Part shown: one piece after another, positions 17,401-25,808 of the stretch
Layout of the letters: each line of letters starts with the position of its first letter
How positions within the stretch are numbered: position 1 is the first letter of the stretch
Origin: B1Sed10-231 sp046483385
Lineage (GTDB): Bacteria; Planctomycetota; Brocadiia; SM23-32
Length of the DNA: 64,000 nucleotides
Direction: 5' to 3'
Assembly (NCBI GenBank): GCA_046483385.1
Contig: JAWODG010000194.1
Coordinates: forward strand, 1 to 64,000
Made by a program: the position numbers and the translations under genes
The notes under the pieces: generated by a model
What the model was told of the DNA's origin: nothing
The model's input: only the letters and a program-made list of their open reading frames with translations
Databases searched by the model: none

Positions 17401-19625
17401 CCCAGAGTGGCGGCGGACGGCCAGGCCCGCCGCCGGGCGTGCCTGCCGGTGTTCCCCCGGGAGTGACCATCCCCGGCCGCGGCGGAGGTGGCGGTGGCGG
17501 CAGTGCCGATGTGCCCCCGGCGGATTTCGAAGAGCCGGAAGGTCGCCCGCTGCAGGTTCGGGGCCTTAATTTTTCGGCCCCGGTGCCGTTCTATGCGCTG
17601 AAGCTGCTGGAGGAGACCCCCGGCGAGGGCGTTTCCCAAGAACTACGGGCACTGGGCGAGGGCTACAGAAACGGGGCTCTGAAAGCCGCCGCCTTCAAGG
17701 CCCTCACCACGGCCGGCGGAGATGAGGAACTCGAATACCTCCGCGGCAAAGCCATCGAAATGCCCGAGGAGTTCTCCGGCCAGGCCGAATGGGTAAACGT
17801 CCTGGAGATGCGGGTGGCCGCTATGGCCGCTCTGGGTGAAGCGGGGGATGCCGCCTTCCTGCCTCGCCTCCTGGACGTGCTTCAAGAAGCCCCCCCCGCC
17901 GAGGAGTCTATCGGCCAAACAGTCCAGAATTACGGCGTTCTGAGCGATTGGTGGGGGTTGAAGCTGACCGACTGGGCCAACAGGTGCCTTGCCGATGTCT
18001 GCCGGCAGCAAGGCCCCGCCGCCCTGACCGGCAACAGCGACCTGGAGGAACAACTTGTTCGGAGCGTCGAGGAAGTCATCCGGAACCCCGGTTCGGCCGG
18101 GTCGGCGCTCAATGACCTGCCGAAGACGGTCAGAGCGAACGCCATCCGGGCGTACGGCCGTATCGCGAGCCCGAGCGTCTATTCCCATCAGCGTGTCGTG
18201 AACCGCCTGGTGCAAAGCCTGGGCGGGCTGCAGGAATCTCAGCAGCCCCGCTCCCGCAGTGGCGCTCCCCGGCGCGGACGGGCGCAACAACCGGATGAGC
18301 TAAGCCTCGCCCTCGTGGACGCGCTCGCACACATGGCCACACGCGCCGGTGGCAGCCAGATGCAGGCCACCCTGAGCCGCCTGATCGCCGAGCCGGGCCT
18401 GCGGGAGGCGTGGAACGACCTGATGGTCGAGATGGCGGCACACCCCCCGCCCGGCTACATGCGGCTGGTGGACAGCATGCTGGCCTCGCTCAGCCAACAG
18501 ACTATGGCGCGCATAGTGCGCAGGGCCCGAGACGCGGAAGAGGCCGAAAGTCCGGAGTTCGCCCGCGCGGTTGCCGTCGCCCTGCAAGGCCCGCTCCCCG
18601 AGGTGGAGGAAGCTCCGGTGGTAGCCGAGGCGGAGGAACAGAGGCGGGTTGGACGCGGCGGCAGACCCCTGCCGCCTCCACCCGGCCAGCAGGACGTCCC
18701 CCAGCAGGACGGCCCCCCGGAATGGATAACTGAGGAGGTACTGATGGGACAGGACGCCCCGCCCCCCGAGGTTATGAGTCGGAGCAGGGGAACCAGCCGC
18801 ATCAACCTGAGAGGCAGCGGACCAGGTAGAGCTCCCGTTCGCAGGGGCCGTCGTGGCGAGCCCGGAGAGGGCGACTATGCCCGGCACGGCGCACGACGGC
18901 GGGTAAACTGGTCTTACTCGCTGGAGGACCTGCTGGCACGGCTCAACGAACTGCGGACCAAGCAACGTCTGGTGGAGTTGCTGCTGGATACCAGCGGTGA
19001 GGCACTCGGGCAGACGCTACGCCGGGCGGGCTGGCTGAAAGGTTCGGTCTTCGGACCAGAGGCGGCTCTGCGTTACCTTGAACGCCAGCCCGATGCGCGC
19101 AGCGAGGTCATCGCCCAGCTTGGCAACATGCTTTTGGTCGGCCTGGTGCGCACCGATGACGATTCGGCGGGGCCTGGATTTTCATCCGGAGAAAACGGGG
19201 ATATCGATGCGGAGACCCGGCGGGCCGCCGTTCTGGCTCTGCGCCACATCGGCGGGGATGCGGCCGCCGAGGCGCTCTATATTGGTCTGGTCGGTCCGCA
19301 GCGCACCGGGCGGACCGTGCCCGGTGCCGGTCGGTCCTCGCCCGTCGCCGTGCCCATAGCAAGGGCACTGGGCAGCATGGGCGAAACGGCCCGGTTGCGC
19401 ACGGCGCTCAACGCACGCGGCCACCTGTTTTTCAACGCGAACCCCACGGGCGTGCAGAGGGCCGCTCTCTCCGGAATGGCTTACCTGCCGTCCGAGCAGA
19501 ACCCACTCCAGCTTCTCGGCGGTCTGCTGCGTCAGGCCTCCGTCGAACAGCTCAGGAATGCCATCGCTGATGCGATCTCTACCGTGGTGCGACGAAAGGA
19601 ACCCTCCGGAGGCGAAACGGCATGA
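14466..19625 (+). CDS. Giant zinc-ribbon, membrane-anchored HEAT-repeat protein
   Basis: This protein of 1,719 residues begins with two zinc ribbons: CPHPDC...CPGC in the first 35 residues and CTNC...CPQC near residues 65-85. One transmembrane helix follows (LLPILIGGGIFVALVGLGLLIFFGV, about 100-125), then a Glu/Gln-rich coiled coil. The rest is mostly alanine-rich helical pairs of HEAT type, for example AMVALEQVADSEAAAYLGGV, AALAVAGDPGTLDRIAQYA and RVAAMAALGEAGDAAFLPRLLDVL. Gly/Pro-rich linkers interrupt the solenoid at about 985-1020 and 1400-1440. The ATG has GAGGAG upstream and lies just after a good promoter. The frame extends further upstream, but that part overlaps the promoter. A scaffold at the membrane is an inference; no enzyme domain is visible. 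The gene overlaps yqeY by four bases. Confidence 0.8.
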   Translation: MAIQVKCPHPDCGALFQVGDEMMGDTVECPGCNREVPVEPAEEPTEAAAGEGVQHHPARQQCTNCGAILGVRETFCPQCGADIRTGEAAPAPAARQGLKLLPILIGGGIFVALVGLGLLIFFGVRMLSARSEEREQAVRQEQAEQQEAEEKARQAVQVQRQPEFQVPEEVLSRVQTRQAEAKARADEYLQRVQDVLSRLREADAEEMAGRWADLYVFCRDEGMHAEAEQAWMQAVALRPADSETNRKLGRTETVGGVPVTPEQKEFIESLNPRVELTNANPAYSDHFVRLNDAQEEPVPWGRTVTARPESGMLQLEVCRSSRPDRPVDTFRLPVAAGVDYRVEICDVAASPGLPAEAVQGIYRAAVGGANPEGVTVQRNQEGGVESLRVQNITLEGMDGEPLEVWLTRRRDQLGIVGRMTVGNRFSERGQHVLCGTSQWPISIGVSGGGESVRITAGACARVQAELSDSMWGMLGTADGDLASEWARTRLAERVHQVRRENAELEANARLEGPWDSLARLRESLEDYYSEVMGDRERQDAAAALGSHVDRVRALNAQPRQDHLWLNWPRFREALAGVLDGSAGEIFSRIDETGRTGGAGTPALFGGGQDEYAPPAVGLGPDGRVFARMKALAMLPDSLVVSRVREEWDNLTAQQRSAAMVALEQVADSEAAAYLGGVTERTQDTSLMERAFLSLGVMGTPEALVYCDVPTINPETRTATMAALAVAGDPGTLDRIAQYASSNAQQGRRLAGLIAQTETPGALLALTRLIEAGAQLPAGAVAQALVRMQGPAAMVALGQLMEQSGTVFPDLLSSIPTEEAALLLNHVRAGLAREAEAEAAAELLARVGSDAALAFLQEAAINDDNTPALRALVLHGAPQSLTAAAEAPEAVTLAVLKQARDGWYEMPEDGEWTWSESVDPTAAREFLQTVLTEGQGPRVRVAAATMLREIGEPVTVEHLVALAREPDEDAGEAEQSSPSSQSGGGRPGPPPGVPAGVPPGVTIPGRGGGGGGGSADVPPADFEEPEGRPLQVRGLNFSAPVPFYALKLLEETPGEGVSQELRALGEGYRNGALKAAAFKALTTAGGDEELEYLRGKAIEMPEEFSGQAEWVNVLEMRVAAMAALGEAGDAAFLPRLLDVLQEAPPAEESIGQTVQNYGVLSDWWGLKLTDWANRCLADVCRQQGPAALTGNSDLEEQLVRSVEEVIRNPGSAGSALNDLPKTVRANAIRAYGRIASPSVYSHQRVVNRLVQSLGGLQESQQPRSRSGAPRRGRAQQPDELSLALVDALAHMATRAGGSQMQATLSRLIAEPGLREAWNDLMVEMAAHPPPGYMRLVDSMLASLSQQTMARIVRRARDAEEAESPEFARAVAVALQGPLPEVEEAPVVAEAEEQRRVGRGGRPLPPPPGQQDVPQQDGPPEWITEEVLMGQDAPPPEVMSRSRGTSRINLRGSGPGRAPVRRGRRGEPGEGDYARHGARRRVNWSYSLEDLLARLNELRTKQRLVELLLDTSGEALGQTLRRAGWLKGSVFGPEAALRYLERQPDARSEVIAQLGNMLLVGLVRTDDDSAGPGFSSGENGDIDAETRRAAVLALRHIGGDAAAEALYIGLVGPQRTGRTVPGAGRSSPVAVPIARALGSMGETARLRTALNARGHLFFNANPTGVQRAALSGMAYLPSEQNPLQLLGGLLRQASVEQLRNAIADAISTVVRRKEPSGGETA

Positions 19626-20059
19626 GCGTAAGCGAAGAGGTGGCCGACCAGATGCGCCAGGCCATGAAGGCGGGCGAGAAGGAGCGTCTGCGCGTGCTGC
19701 GCATGCTGCGAAGCGAATTCCAGGTGGCCGAAACCAGCGGCCGGGACTTCGATGAACTCGATGTGGTCAAATCCTACGCCAAGAAACTGCGCGAAAGCGC
19801 CGAAGAGTTCGATGAACTCGGGCGCGAGGACAGGGCCGCCGCCGCCCGCCGGGACCTGGCCATAGTGGAAGAGTTCCTGCCCCCGCAGATGAGCGAGGAG
19901 GAGATCGAGGAACTCATTGCCGACATCATCGAGGAGAACGAATACGGTCCGCGGGACATCGGCAAGGTGATGAAAACCGTGATGGGGGAACACGGCGACG
20001 TTGTCGACGGGCGGATGGCACAACAGGTCGCCCGCCGACTCCTTGAGCAGCGCGACTGA
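19622..20059 (+). CDS. yqeY: GatB/YqeY domain protein
   Basis: This small helical protein of the YqeY family resembles the C-terminal tRNA-binding domain of GatB. It shows the family pattern DQMRQAMKAGEKERLRVLRMLRSEF at the N-terminus and EEFLPPQMSEEEIEELIADII, then GKVMKTVM, in the middle. Its 145 residues are the usual length. Its exact role is unsettled, although many bacteria encode it beside translation or sigma-factor genes. The ATG overlaps the stop of the HEAT gene (ATGA), so it is translationally coupled. Confidence 0.92.
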   Translation: MSVSEEVADQMRQAMKAGEKERLRVLRMLRSEFQVAETSGRDFDELDVVKSYAKKLRESAEEFDELGREDRAAAARRDLAIVEEFLPPQMSEEEIEELIADIIEENEYGPRDIGKVMKTVMGEHGDVVDGRMAQQVARRLLEQRD

Positions 20060-20185
20060 GCGCGGCCCGTGGCGCTTTCCTTTCCGCCCTCTTTCCCATA
20101 CAATAACTCTTTACCGGGTTCGCCCGCGGCCCCTCCTCCGTTTGTCGTGCTCGCCACCTACCTTCTGCTATTCTGACCCGCTGCC

Positions 20186-20737
20186 GTGGAAGAAGAGGAA
20201 TTCCGCAGCCTTGTCGAAGAGAACTACGACCGCCTTTTCCGCGCGGCGCGGTTCATGTGCAACGATGATCAAGCCGCCGAGGACCTGGTGCAGGACACCT
20301 TTTTGGCCGCGGCGGACGCACGCGCCCGCTTCGAAGGCCGTTCCTCCGACTACACGTGGCTCTACGGCATACTGCTGAACAAGTTCCGCCGCTGGGTCCG
20401 TCGCCAGAAGCGTTCCTTCCTCTCACTCCAACTCCTGGGCGGCACGGACGAGGACTCGTCCGGCACGCCGCCGGTGGAGACCGACCGGCCCGGCCCCGTG
20501 CAAAAGCTGCTGCGCCAGGAGGACATCGAACAGGTTCGCGAAGCCATCGACGACCTGTCGGCCGACCACCGGGCCGTCGTCACCCTTCGTTACATTGAGG
20601 ACATGTCGTACGAGGAGATTGCCGAGGCCGTGGACTGCCCCCTGGGAACCGTCAAGTCCCGCATGCACTACGCGTTGCAGCACATCGCCGACTACCTTGA
20701 GGAAATGGAGCCGGGGAGTGAGGGGACAAACTTTTGA
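20186..20737 (+). CDS. ECF-type RNA polymerase sigma factor
   Basis: Region 2 is clear (DRLFRAARFMCNDDQAAEDLVQDTFLAA, then YTWLYGILLNKFRRWVRRQ), as is region 4 (LSADHRAVVTLRYIEDMSYEEIAEAVDCPLGTVKSRMHYAL) with its helix-turn-helix. Region 3 is absent, as expected for an ECF sigma factor. The start is GTG, giving 183 residues. A TACAAT hexamer at 20099-20104 may be its -10, with a poor -35. The gene overlaps the longer possible reading of the downstream zinc-binding anti-sigma gene. The target promoters are unknown. Confidence 0.93.
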   Translation: MEEEEFRSLVEENYDRLFRAARFMCNDDQAAEDLVQDTFLAAADARARFEGRSSDYTWLYGILLNKFRRWVRRQKRSFLSLQLLGGTDEDSSGTPPVETDRPGPVQKLLRQEDIEQVREAIDDLSADHRAVVTLRYIEDMSYEEIAEAVDCPLGTVKSRMHYALQHIADYLEEMEPGSEGTNF

Positions 20738-20781
20738 ACCTGAGCCGGGCGCGTGGCACTAAGTCATCGGAGGCCACGCAA

Positions 20782-21372
20782 ATGAGTTGCACAAGAGTCC
20801 GCATCATGCTGCTTGAAGCCGCCGAGGGCGAACTGCCCGAGGCTCAGCGGGCCGTTCTGGACCGGCATCTGGAGGAGTGCTCCGACTGCCGGACCGAACT
20901 GGAGCGGCTGCGGAAAGCTTCCGGCAGCCTGCGGAAAGCGGTAAGGCAAATAGATCCTCCCACAGCCTATTTGACGCCGCGCCGACGGGACCGTCTCTTC
21001 GAGGCTTATCGCCGAAAGACGAAGCCCGTCAGGTTGATAACGTTCAGGCGTGTGGTGGCGGCGGCAGCAGTCGCCGCCATCATCGCCTGTTCGCCTTTCA
21101 TATTGAGCGACCTCCAGGGTCTTTTGGCTCCGCCGGCACGGCCCCTCCCGGTGGCCGATTCGGGCGCCCCCGCCGACTATGCCGTCCTGACCTCGACGGG
21201 CGCAGAAGGTCCCGTCAGGCCCGTCCGTTTGCTGCCGGCCGGCATGCCGCGCCCCGCGCATGGCGGGCCGCGCGCCGTCCGCGGAGAACTGGTGTGCACG
21301 GACGCTGAGGGCCTTAGCGTTCCCGCGCGGCACGCGCTGTACGACCCCGAGGAGTCCTCGCGCTGGTGGTAA
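20782..21372 (+). CDS. Zinc-binding anti-sigma factor, membrane-anchored
   Basis: Residues 25-40 contain RHLEECSDC, the HxxxCxxC signature of the zinc-containing anti-sigma domain that holds an ECF sigma factor. One transmembrane helix follows (VVAAAAVAAIIACSPFIL, about residues 97-115), then an extracytoplasmic tail of about 80 residues. The start at 20782 has GGAGG nine bases upstream; a frame opening at 20734 would add 16 unlikely residues. The position directly after the sigma gene fits a sigma/anti-sigma pair that relays a surface signal. Confidence 0.85.
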   Translation: MSCTRVRIMLLEAAEGELPEAQRAVLDRHLEECSDCRTELERLRKASGSLRKAVRQIDPPTAYLTPRRRDRLFEAYRRKTKPVRLITFRRVVAAAAVAAIIACSPFILSDLQGLLAPPARPLPVADSGAPADYAVLTSTGAEGPVRPVRLLPAGMPRPAHGGPRAVRGELVCTDAEGLSVPARHALYDPEESSRWW

Positions 21373-21374
21373 CC

Positions 21375-22544
21375 ATGCCGCGTCCCCGTCCCATACGCTT
21401 GCTTCTCGCCCCCGTGCTTCCCTTGCTGCTGCTCGCCCTGGGTGCTGCAGATACTCCACCTTGCGATCTCCGGCCGGCCGCCCGCCAGGCCCGGCAGTCG
21501 CTGGTTGAGGTCACCGCTCGCCTGTCGGTGGACGGGTTGGCGGTGGATCTGCCGGAGGAGCGTGCGGTCTGCCGCAACACGGGGTTTTTCATCGGCCGTC
21601 AGGGGCGCGTTCTCACCAGCGTGCTCGGCATCGCCGGCGGCAGTTCCGTGACAGTGCGAACCGCCGACGGACGGCGGGCGACCGGTCGCGTCATCGCACT
21701 TGATCAGGCGTCCGGTGTTGCCCTGCTGGAGACTGACATGGAGGATAGTGTTCCGCTCACTTTGCGCGAAGGGCCGGTGGAGGCCGGGATAGTGCTGGCT
21801 CTCGCCGGCTGCTCGGGCGACGATGCCTCGGGCCCGGTGCTGAGGGCGGGACTCGTCTCGGCGGCGGACGCCGTCGCGCGAGTGAACGGTATCCGATGGA
21901 ACCAGCTTCTTGCCGTTTCCGTCCCCGCCCCCGCCGGCTCAGCCGCCGGCCCCCTCTTGGACGCGGAAGGCCGACTGGCCGGCGTCATACTCGCCACCCG
22001 TTCGGACGGAGCGGACCGCGTCACCTATGCCCTGCCGCCGGAGGAACTGGCTCGCCTGCTGGCCCGGCTCGAAGAGGGGCAGTCCCGCCGGCTCGGCTGG
22101 CTCGGCGTTTCCGTCGTAAGCGAAGAAGGTGAACTGGAAGGCGCGCGCGTCGCCGACGTCCTCGAGAACTCACCCGCCCACCGCGCGGGTATCCTGCCGG
22201 GCGACGTCCTGCTGCAGATTGGCGATGCGCCGTTGAGCGGACCGCAGGCGCTGGCGCGGGTTGTGGCTGAACGGGGGCCACGCCAGGGCGTACCCTTCCG
22301 GGTGTTGCGCGGGGAGGAACTCAGGACCGGCACAGTGGACATTGAGGCCAGACCGTTACTCATATGCCGAGGGGCCCAGAGGCCGGGAGAGGACAGGGTT
22401 CGGCTGCACGGAGGACAGCCCGTCCAACCCGGGGAGGCCGCCTACCGGCGCCTGCGCAGTTTGACGGAGGAAAACCGCCGGCTCAGGCAGCGCGTCCGGG
22501 AGTTGGAAGAACGGCTTCAGACCACGGGACAGGCCACTCAGTGA
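21375..22544 (+). CDS. HtrA-like pseudoprotease with PDZ domain
   Basis: A signal peptide (IRLLLAPVLPLLLLALGAA) leads a trypsin-like domain, a PDZ domain (LGWLGVSV to about residue 320) and a short C-terminal coiled coil (LTEENRRLRQRVRELEERL). Against HtrA/DegP the catalytic triad is absent. The His site reads TSVLGIAG where TNAHVVEG is expected. The Asp site reads SGVALLE where TDLALLK is expected. The Ser site reads GSAAGPL where GNSGGPL is expected. The fold is otherwise well kept (YALPPEELARLL; AGVILAT). It therefore probably binds peptides but does not cut them. The ATG overlaps the region just after the anti-sigma stop, so the three genes form one unit. An earlier GTG at 21366 is possible. 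Confidence 0.8.
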   Translation: MPRPRPIRLLLAPVLPLLLLALGAADTPPCDLRPAARQARQSLVEVTARLSVDGLAVDLPEERAVCRNTGFFIGRQGRVLTSVLGIAGGSSVTVRTADGRRATGRVIALDQASGVALLETDMEDSVPLTLREGPVEAGIVLALAGCSGDDASGPVLRAGLVSAADAVARVNGIRWNQLLAVSVPAPAGSAAGPLLDAEGRLAGVILATRSDGADRVTYALPPEELARLLARLEEGQSRRLGWLGVSVVSEEGELEGARVADVLENSPAHRAGILPGDVLLQIGDAPLSGPQALARVVAERGPRQGVPFRVLRGEELRTGTVDIEARPLLICRGAQRPGEDRVRLHGGQPVQPGEAAYRRLRSLTEENRRLRQRVRELEERLQTTGQATQ

Positions 22545-22747
22545 ATGCCCCCCGGACCCGCATCATGCCCCATCCCCCGTCTCCTTTGCCTGTCTGACCC
22601 GGCTGTGCAGAGGCATCTCCACCGGTATGGCGAAGGGCATCCTGCTTGTGACCCCCCGCGAAGGCCGACCACGAGCCCCGGGGTCGGGTGATTGGACTGT
22701 TGCGGACCGTCTCGCCGCCGGGGCGAATCACGCCGTGACGCCATCAC

Positions 22748-23290
22748 TCACGTGTTGGTCTCGATCAGGTTGCGGCTGGCGGGGTCCAGCTCCCGGATGT
22801 CGGGGATGAGATAGCCGTTGCCGCCGGCATCGCGGATGTACACGCGCCCGCCCCGCATGCGGTGCACGTCCCGCCGCCGTTTCAACTCCAGCCGGCGCGG
22901 GCCCCGGTCGGTCTCCACGTCCCAGACCGGGATGTGGAACTCCCGCGAGATGTCGTTCACCCGCGTGATGATGGGGATGAAGTGCTGCTCCTTCAGCTCC
23001 GCTTCCACGGCCTTCATGGACGCGTCGTCCAGTTCACGCATGTCCTCCAGGATGCCCAGTTCCTGCCCTTCGCCATCCTTCAGCAGCAGGTAGCGGCCGA
23101 ACTCCGTGATGGGGAAGCATGGCTCGATGGTAACACCCTCCAGCTCGCCCAGCTCGGCGGACTTCACGCGCAACCCCTCTCCGGCGGTGCGCTCCACCCG
23201 CAGTCCCTCCGTGTCCAGCATGGCCAGGGTCTCCATCAGGTCGAACGTCCCCTTTTGGGGCGCTCCGTTGTCTTGTTTCTCTTCGGTCAT
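22748..23290 (-). CDS. DUF1854 family protein
   Basis: The 180-residue protein matches DUF1854: VTIEPCFPITEFGRYLLLKDGEGQELGIL in the middle and FHIPVWDVETDRGPRRLELKRRRDVHRM with DAGGNGYLIPDIRELDPASR towards the end. The family has no firm biochemical function. It is often found beside an ABC exporter in genomes that also handle cyanophycin, and here it lies eight bases after such an exporter gene. No cyanophycin synthetase or cyanophycinase is in the window. AGGAG stands five bases before the ATG. Confidence 0.85.
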   Translation of the reverse strand: MTEEKQDNGAPQKGTFDLMETLAMLDTEGLRVERTAGEGLRVKSAELGELEGVTIEPCFPITEFGRYLLLKDGEGQELGILEDMRELDDASMKAVEAELKEQHFIPIITRVNDISREFHIPVWDVETDRGPRRLELKRRRDVHRMRGGRVYIRDAGGNGYLIPDIRELDPASRNLIETNT

Positions 23291-23298
23291 GGTATCTC

Positions 23299-25677
23299 CT
23301 ACTCCGACCAGGCGGTGAGGGAGGATAGCTTGCTCTGCTTCTCGCAGAGGCTTGCGTAGGTGCCCCCGAGTTCAACCAGTTCCTCGTGCGTGCCGCTCTC
23401 CACCAGTTCACCGTGGTCCAGCACCAGCAGGCGGTTGGCGTACTTGAGCGTCGAGAGGCGGTGGGCGATGGCGAAGGTGGTGCGCCCCGCGATCAGCCGG
23501 CGCAGGGCCTGCTGGATCTTCTCCTCCGTCTCGGTGTCCACGCTGGCGGTGGCTTCGTCCAGTATCAGTATGCGCGGGTTCTTCAGGATGGCGCGGGCGA
23601 TGGCGATGCGCTGGCGCTCGCCGCCGCTGACCCGCAGCCCGCGCTCGCCCACCAGCGTGTCGTAGCCCTCGGGGAAGTCAACGATGAAGTTGTGCGCATT
23701 GGCGGCCTTCGCGGCGGCCATGACCTCCAGCGGCGTGGCGTCCTGCTGGCTGTAGGCGATGTTCTCGGCGATGGTGCCGCTGAACAGGAACGGCTCCTGG
23801 CTGACGATGCCGATCTGCCGGCGCAGGCTCTCCACCTTCACGTCGGTCAGGTCGTGCCCGTCGATCAGCACCTGACCCTCGTCCACCTTGTAGAAGTGGC
23901 AGACCAGGTTGATGACGGTGGTCTTGCCGGCGCCGGAATGGCCCACCAGGCCGATCATCTCCCCCGGCTCCACCTCGAAGCTCATATCCTTCAGGACCGG
24001 CTCGTCGGGCTCGTAGCCGAAGGTGACGTTCCGGAACTCGACGCGACCCTCGATGGGCGGCATCTCGACGACGCGGTCCTCAGTTTCAAGTTCCGGTTCG
24101 CTGTCAAGCACCTCGAAGACGCGGTCGGCGCTGGTGGCCGCCCGCTCGAACTCCGGCAGCGCCCGCGCCAGGTCCATCACCGGCTGGTAGAAGCGATGCA
24201 TGAAGCCCGTGAAAGCGGTGATGATACCTATAGTGACTCCCTTGCCGTAGATGAGCATCAGGCCGCCGACCACAAAGACCAGCAATTGACCGATGCCCGT
24301 GGCCAGCCGGAAGACCGGGCGCAGGACCACCTGCACCCGGGTGGCCCTCATCTCCTGGGTGAACACGCGGTCCATAATACCCTCGAACCGGCCGGTTTCG
24401 TGCCGGCTTCGCGCGAACGCCTTCACCACGCGGATGCCCGGTATGACGTCCCCGAGGAAGCGGTTGATAGCTGCGTAACGCCGCCAGAGCATGTGGTAGA
24501 TCCGGTGCACTTTGCGTCGGGCAATCTCGCTGGCGATGGCCAGGATGGGTATCGGCGCCAGGACAACCACCGCCAGGGTGAAGTGCATCTGGAACATGAA
24601 CGTGATGATGAAGATGATCATCAGCACGTCGCCGATCAGGTTGAACAGGCGCTGGCTGAGGAAGCGGTGGATGCGGTTGACGTCGCGGGTGATGCGCGAC
24701 ATGACCCGCCCGGTCTCCTCATGGTGATAGAAGGAGAGGCTCAGCTTCATCATGTGGGAGAAGGTGCGGTTGCTCAGGTCCACCACGATGCGGTTGCCGA
24801 TCCATGCGCTGGCGTAGCTGCGCAATGCCCCGATGGCCGACGGGATGACCAGCATGGCCAGCATGATAGCACCGAAGATGAGAAGCAGATTGTCGGAACC
24901 TGGTTCGCCGAAGCGGTACCAGAAATGCGTCTCCGGTGCCTCACCCTGGACGGCGGGCACAAGGGCGAGGTCCATGATCCACTTGTGGACGTACGGTGAG
25001 ACGAGCGACAGCAGCCGGACCGCGACCATCAATCCCATGCAGAGCGCGGCGATGCGCAGATAGGGCACCAGCAGCTTCAGCATCCGGCCCAGCAGGCGGT
25101 GCTTGTTCATGCACGCAACGCAGATGCCCAGTCGGGGGTGAATGGCCCGGCCACACTTCTCGCAAACGTCCCGCTCGGGCAGCGTCAACTCCAGTTCGTC
25201 CGGCTTCTGCAATGCCTCCGGGCCTTGCTCGCCGATCTGCTCGAGCAACTGCCGGGCGGCCTTCAGCTTCCACGCGGTCATGTTGCTGGACCGCAGCACG
25301 CGCTCCCAGCCCTCCCCGCGGTCGGCGAAGAGGATGTGGTTGCCGGTCATCTCGCGCAACCGCACGCCCTTCAGCTCCTCCAGGGACAGCTCCAGCTTCC
25401 GGGCATACTCGCCCTCGTCCTCTTCCTCCCAGGTCATCAGGCGGCGGTCGGTCAGCACCAGCCAGCACTGGTCGTACCGCCCCGCGACGCTCAGGTCCAC
25501 CGGAAAGGAGAAGACGACCCTCTCCTCCGGGCCCAGCGTCTCGCGCACCAGCCGATCGAGTTCGTCGGGCGGCGGATGCTGTAGTTCCCCCAATGCGGCG
25601 CCGTCGCTGGCCCTCTGGAGGTCCAGGTAAACGTCCGGCCGCTGCTCGGGGCTTGTTGGCATTTCGAAGGTACTCAT
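23299..25677 (-). CDS. ABC exporter (permease-ATPase fusion) with extra N-terminal domain
   Basis: This is a half-transporter of 792 residues. The first 150 residues resemble a PH-like domain (SVAGRYDQCWLVLTDRRLMTW), followed by a zinc ribbon (CEKCGRAIHPRLGICVAC, about 195-215). Six transmembrane helices come next, then the ATPase with Walker A GHSGAGKTT, ABC signature VSGGERQRIAIARAIL, Walker B ILILDEATASVD and switch His in IAHRLST. The start at 25677 is supported by GGGAG seven bases upstream; 24 further residues in frame upstream look spurious. The combination with DUF1854 matches an architecture linked to cyanophycin metabolism in databases, as I recall it. The substrate is unknown. A palindromic operator lies just upstream. 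Confidence 0.85.
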   Translation of the reverse strand: MSTFEMPTSPEQRPDVYLDLQRASDGAALGELQHPPPDELDRLVRETLGPEERVVFSFPVDLSVAGRYDQCWLVLTDRRLMTWEEEDEGEYARKLELSLEELKGVRLREMTGNHILFADRGEGWERVLRSSNMTAWKLKAARQLLEQIGEQGPEALQKPDELELTLPERDVCEKCGRAIHPRLGICVACMNKHRLLGRMLKLLVPYLRIAALCMGLMVAVRLLSLVSPYVHKWIMDLALVPAVQGEAPETHFWYRFGEPGSDNLLLIFGAIMLAMLVIPSAIGALRSYASAWIGNRIVVDLSNRTFSHMMKLSLSFYHHEETGRVMSRITRDVNRIHRFLSQRLFNLIGDVLMIIFIITFMFQMHFTLAVVVLAPIPILAIASEIARRKVHRIYHMLWRRYAAINRFLGDVIPGIRVVKAFARSRHETGRFEGIMDRVFTQEMRATRVQVVLRPVFRLATGIGQLLVFVVGGLMLIYGKGVTIGIITAFTGFMHRFYQPVMDLARALPEFERAATSADRVFEVLDSEPELETEDRVVEMPPIEGRVEFRNVTFGYEPDEPVLKDMSFEVEPGEMIGLVGHSGAGKTTVINLVCHFYKVDEGQVLIDGHDLTDVKVESLRRQIGIVSQEPFLFSGTIAENIAYSQQDATPLEVMAAAKAANAHNFIVDFPEGYDTLVGERGLRVSGGERQRIAIARAILKNPRILILDEATASVDTETEEKIQQALRRLIAGRTTFAIAHRLSTLKYANRLLVLDHGELVESGTHEELVELGGTYASLCEKQSKLSSLTAWSE

Positions 25678-25759
25678 ACGGTTTCTCCCGGTAACGCCCT
25701 CGCGGGCACGCTGTGGCCCCCTGCCCGCATGCGGGCGCGCACGCTGCACCCGGCGCGAC

Positions 25760-25779
25760 AGAACTGACCAGTCAGTTCT
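25760..25779. promoter_or_regulatory. Perfect palindrome, TetR-type operator
   Basis: AGAACTGAC and GTCAGTTCT flank a two-base centre, a perfect inverted repeat immediately downstream of the ABC exporter's -10 box. The core ACTGACCAGTCAGT is of the type bound by TetR-family repressors of efflux genes. A repressor bound here would block transcription of the exporter. No TetR gene is in the window. Confidence 0.6.
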
Positions 25780-25808
25780 ATTCTACCCCACCCCGCCCGA
25801 ACGCGCAA
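25780..25808 (-). promoter_or_regulatory. Promoter of the ABC exporter / DUF1854 pair
   Basis: TAGAAT (25780-25785) with a 17-base spacer and TTGCGC (25803-25808) on the minus strand. The -10 directly abuts the palindrome at 25760-25779, which strengthens both calls. Confidence 0.5.
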
